DNA of 24,785 bases, from positions 1-24,785 of the forward strand of contig DASTRL010000212.1 of assembly GCA_035761265.1 (NCBI GenBank), given 5' to 3'. Positions 23,034 to 24,785 of the stretch are shown here, piece after piece. The notes under the pieces were generated by a model, which had not been told where the DNA came from, ran no database searches, and saw only the letters and a program-made list of their open reading frames with translations. Position numbers and translations under genes: made by a program. This DNA comes from CADEED01 sp035761265. GTDB taxonomy: Bacteria > Pseudomonadota > Gammaproteobacteria > Steroidobacterales > Steroidobacteraceae. Numbering within the stretch: position 1 is the first letter of the stretch; the number at the start of each line of letters is the position of its first letter.

Positions 23034-23849
23034 CTAGTCGTAGAACACGGGGCCCTCGCCGATGGCGCGGAACCACTTGGTGATGATGACCTTGTGTCCC
23101 CCGGTCACCGGTTCACCGCTGTGCTTGGTGAGCGGATTCGGCGTGCCGTCCGGCTTGAGGTTGTTCCACAGCACCGCGAGCCCGGTCTTCGGCTGGAACG
23201 TGTGGTTCAGCTCCGTGAAGCGCGTGCCGCCGCCTTCCATGCCTTCGTTGAGATACACCATGAAGGTCCAGGTGCGATTGCCGCGCGTGCCCGCGAAGCG
23301 CAGGAATTCCCGCGTGCCCGGCTCGAAATAGTCCCAGTGCGGCTTGAACTGCTGGCCGACGTCGTAGCGCTGCGCCTGGATGCCCTCGGCGTACTCCGGC
23401 CGGATGCCGAGCGTGCGGCAGATCTTCTCGTCGGTGCTCGTGGCCACCGGGCTCTTCAGATGCGAGAGGTGCGAGGTCTGGCTGGTGCGGAAGTATCTGT
23501 CGCCGTTGTCGAACGACACGGTGGAGGGCCGCAGGTGATGCGCGATCAGCGCCAACAACTTGTCGCATTCCCTGCGGCTCAGGAAGTTCTCGAGCTCGTA
23601 CAACTCGACGTCCGGGTGATCGAAGCGGCGCAGGTTCGCGGGCGCCCGGCGAATCAGCGGCGGCGGCTGCATCGCGCCGTCCGCGAATGCATCGCCGGTG
23701 GGACGTACCGCGTCGAGCCCGGCGGCGATGGCCGCGTCGGAGTATCCGGCCTTGCGCAATGTGTTCATCAGCTCGAGCAGGTCGCAGCCGAGCTTCATGT
23801 TGTCGCGCAGCCAGTCGTGCCAGCGCGCGTCCAGCAACTTTTCCTCCAT
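23034..23849 (-). CDS. Prolyl-4-hydroxylase-like 2-oxoglutarate/Fe(II) dioxygenase
   Basis: A 271-aa cytosolic oxygenase. The double-stranded beta-helix carries the Fe(II) triad His171 and Asp173 (FKPHWDYF) and His243 (TKHSGEPV), with Lys253 (GGHKVIITKWFR) to bind 2-oxoglutarate, which is the order and spacing of prolyl 4-hydroxylases. Other P4H-like features are YELENFLSRRECDKLLALI, RTSQTSHL, the RYDVGQQF strand before the iron site, and FMVYLNEGMEGGGTRF. The N-terminal 80 residues form a helical extension of unknown role. ATG 23849 is chosen; a TTG six codons upstream is possible, and neither has a good Shine-Dalgarno. It follows the TonB-dependent receptor by 43 nt on the same strand, so cotranscription is likely. 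The target (protein proline or a small molecule) is unknown. Confidence 0.9.
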   Translation of the reverse strand: MEEKLLDARWHDWLRDNMKLGCDLLELMNTLRKAGYSDAAIAAGLDAVRPTGDAFADGAMQPPPLIRRAPANLRRFDHPDVELYELENFLSRRECDKLLALIAHHLRPSTVSFDNGDRYFRTSQTSHLSHLKSPVATSTDEKICRTLGIRPEYAEGIQAQRYDVGQQFKPHWDYFEPGTREFLRFAGTRGNRTWTFMVYLNEGMEGGGTRFTELNHTFQPKTGLAVLWNNLKPDGTPNPLTKHSGEPVTGGHKVIITKWFRAIGEGPVFYD

Positions 23850-23892
23850 GCGCCGCTTGTAGCACAACGGCCCCCGGACTGAATATCAGCGC

Positions 23893-24785
23893 TCAGTACT
23901 CCCAGGTCAGCCCGAACTGCCAGCGTGCGCCGCCGTAGCTGAATTGCTGCAGGGTCGGTGCCCCGTCGGAGTAGACATTGTTGGGCTGGATGCTGCGGTA
24001 GGTCGCTTCGCGAGTGATGTTGCGCCCCGTCAGGAAGGCACTCCAATGCGCGTTGAACTGGTAGTTCAAGCGCAGGTCCCAGAACTCGGTGGCCTCCCGG
24101 AAGGTCGTGCCGCCCGGATTGTAGGGCGTGCGGATCGTCTGCCCCGAGCATTGCGCGAACGACGTCGGATAGTTGTTGATGGCGTTCGAACACGAGGAGA
24201 TGAAGTCGAAGAATGCGGACTGGCCCTGGTAAGACACGCTGGCGTTGAACTTGCCGTCGTCGTACCACAAGGTGAAATTCTTGAAGTAATCGCGCTGACC
24301 TTGCGGCGGGTTGAAGGCGCCGGTGATCAGGTCCCGCGAGGTCGCGAAATCCTCGAAGGACAATCTGGAGTAGTTGGCATCCACGCCGAAATGCCGGAGG
24401 AACGAAGGCAGGAAGGTGAACGCGACTTTTGCGGTGTATTCCCAGCCGAGCTGGGTCCCGGACGGGCCGTTGACGTAGGAAGGGTAGGTGAATTCGAAGT
24501 CCGAGAGCGGCTGCCCCGTGACCGGATCGACCGCTTCACCGCCCGCGAACAGGTTCGAGGCGGGTAGATTGGCGTTGATCGGCGCGCCGGTGATGATCTC
24601 GTTGCGATAGCGCGCCACCGACAACATCAGGTCCTGGGTGGGATACCACTCGACCGTCAGGTTGTGGTTGTGCCCCTTGAAAGGTTTCAGCCCCGGGTTG
24701 CCGACGCGCCCCGAGCAGGTGTTCGGATTGTCGGATGTTCCATTGACCTCGGCAGTGTTGCGTTCGTCGATGGTGCCGGTTCCCG
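23893..24785 (-). CDS. TonB-dependent receptor, C-terminal part (5' end outside the window)
   Basis: Outer-membrane beta-barrel receptor importing a ligand with TonB energy. The frame is open to the window edge, so only about the last 297 residues are seen and the ATG at 24627 is internal. NPGLKPFKGHNHNLTVEWYP is the typical mid-barrel signature of this superfamily. It is followed by alternating amphipathic strands and turns (YTAKVAFTFLP, FGVDANYSRLSFED, FTLWYDDGKFNASVSY, EFWDLRLNYQFN, WSAFLTGRNITRE). The chain ends WQFGLTWEY, with the aromatic terminal residue expected for BAM-mediated insertion. A cysteine pair (SSCSN, QCSGQ) may brace an extracellular loop. The plug domain and TonB box are outside, so the ligand cannot be judged. 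The downstream gene is the 2-oxoglutarate/Fe(II) oxygenase. Confidence 0.93.
   Translation of the reverse strand, partial: GTGTIDERNTAEVNGTSDNPNTCSGRVGNPGLKPFKGHNHNLTVEWYPTQDLMLSVARYRNEIITGAPINANLPASNLFAGGEAVDPVTGQPLSDFEFTYPSYVNGPSGTQLGWEYTAKVAFTFLPSFLRHFGVDANYSRLSFEDFATSRDLITGAFNPPQGQRDYFKNFTLWYDDGKFNASVSYQGQSAFFDFISSCSNAINNYPTSFAQCSGQTIRTPYNPGGTTFREATEFWDLRLNYQFNAHWSAFLTGRNITREATYRSIQPNNVYSDGAPTLQQFSYGGARWQFGLTWEY

Noticed and set aside
1..24785. CRISPR arrays, insertion sequences, tRNA or rRNA genes, phage or defence systems
   Set aside because: No regularly spaced repeats, transposase-like or phage-like proteins, or tRNA/rRNA-like sequence were seen on either strand.

Overview
The window is high-GC, gene-dense DNA from a Gram-negative bacterium. 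It encodes two lipobox lipoproteins, two Tat-type signal peptides, a TonB-dependent outer-membrane receptor, an Escherichia-type NADP glutamate dehydrogenase and a two-domain MaeB-type malic enzyme. Together these suggest a proteobacterium, most likely a gammaproteobacterium of the Steroidobacter/Xanthomonadales kind. That placement is inference from protein style, not from a database match. I see no insertion sequence, phage gene, CRISPR array, rRNA or tRNA.

Layout. Positions 1-2957 hold guaB (its 5' end lies outside the window) followed by guaA, the two steps from IMP to GMP. Positions 3002-5929 (minus strand) encode a large secreted protein that joins two pectate-lyase-like beta-helix segments to an SMP-30/gluconolactonase-like propeller. 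A gene-poor stretch of about 700 bases follows, with a strong terminator, a promoter-like site and a possible gene remnant. Next is a Tat-exported Gfo/Idh/MocA oxidoreductase (6628-7974). Positions 8085-8844 hold two overlapping small genes of unknown function, the second rich in cysteine. A CNT-family nucleoside transporter (8984-10282) meets, tail to tail, a membrane diguanylate cyclase with a periplasmic helical-repeat sensor (10284-12209). A stand-alone GIY-YIG-like protein is divergent from the cyclase.

Positions 12939-18202 (minus strand) form a row gdhA - lytic-transglycosylase-like lipoprotein - maeB. The last two genes are only 3 nt apart. On the other side of gdhA is a divergent lipoprotein of unknown function (18395-19180). 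Positions 19187-21666 (minus strand) hold a Tat-exported DUF885 protein, a VOC-family protein and a 56-residue membrane protein, the last two 3 nt apart. An aldo/keto reductase and a secreted SnoaL/NTF2-like protein run on the plus strand (21697-23019). The window ends with the C-terminal part of a TonB-dependent receptor followed by a prolyl-4-hydroxylase-like 2-oxoglutarate/Fe(II) oxygenase.

How the parts fit. Purine nucleotide supply (guaBA) and nucleoside uptake are ordinary housekeeping functions. GdhA and MaeB link nitrogen assimilation, NADPH and the pyruvate/malate node. The beta-helix/SMP-30 fusion and the Tat-exported oxidoreductase look like a small accessory module for an extracellular polysaccharide or sugar acid. 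The least explained parts are this fusion protein, the overlapping pair at 8085-8844 with a possible RNA switch in its leader, the coupling of a cell-wall lipoprotein to maeB, and two genes that may be read from leaderless mRNAs.
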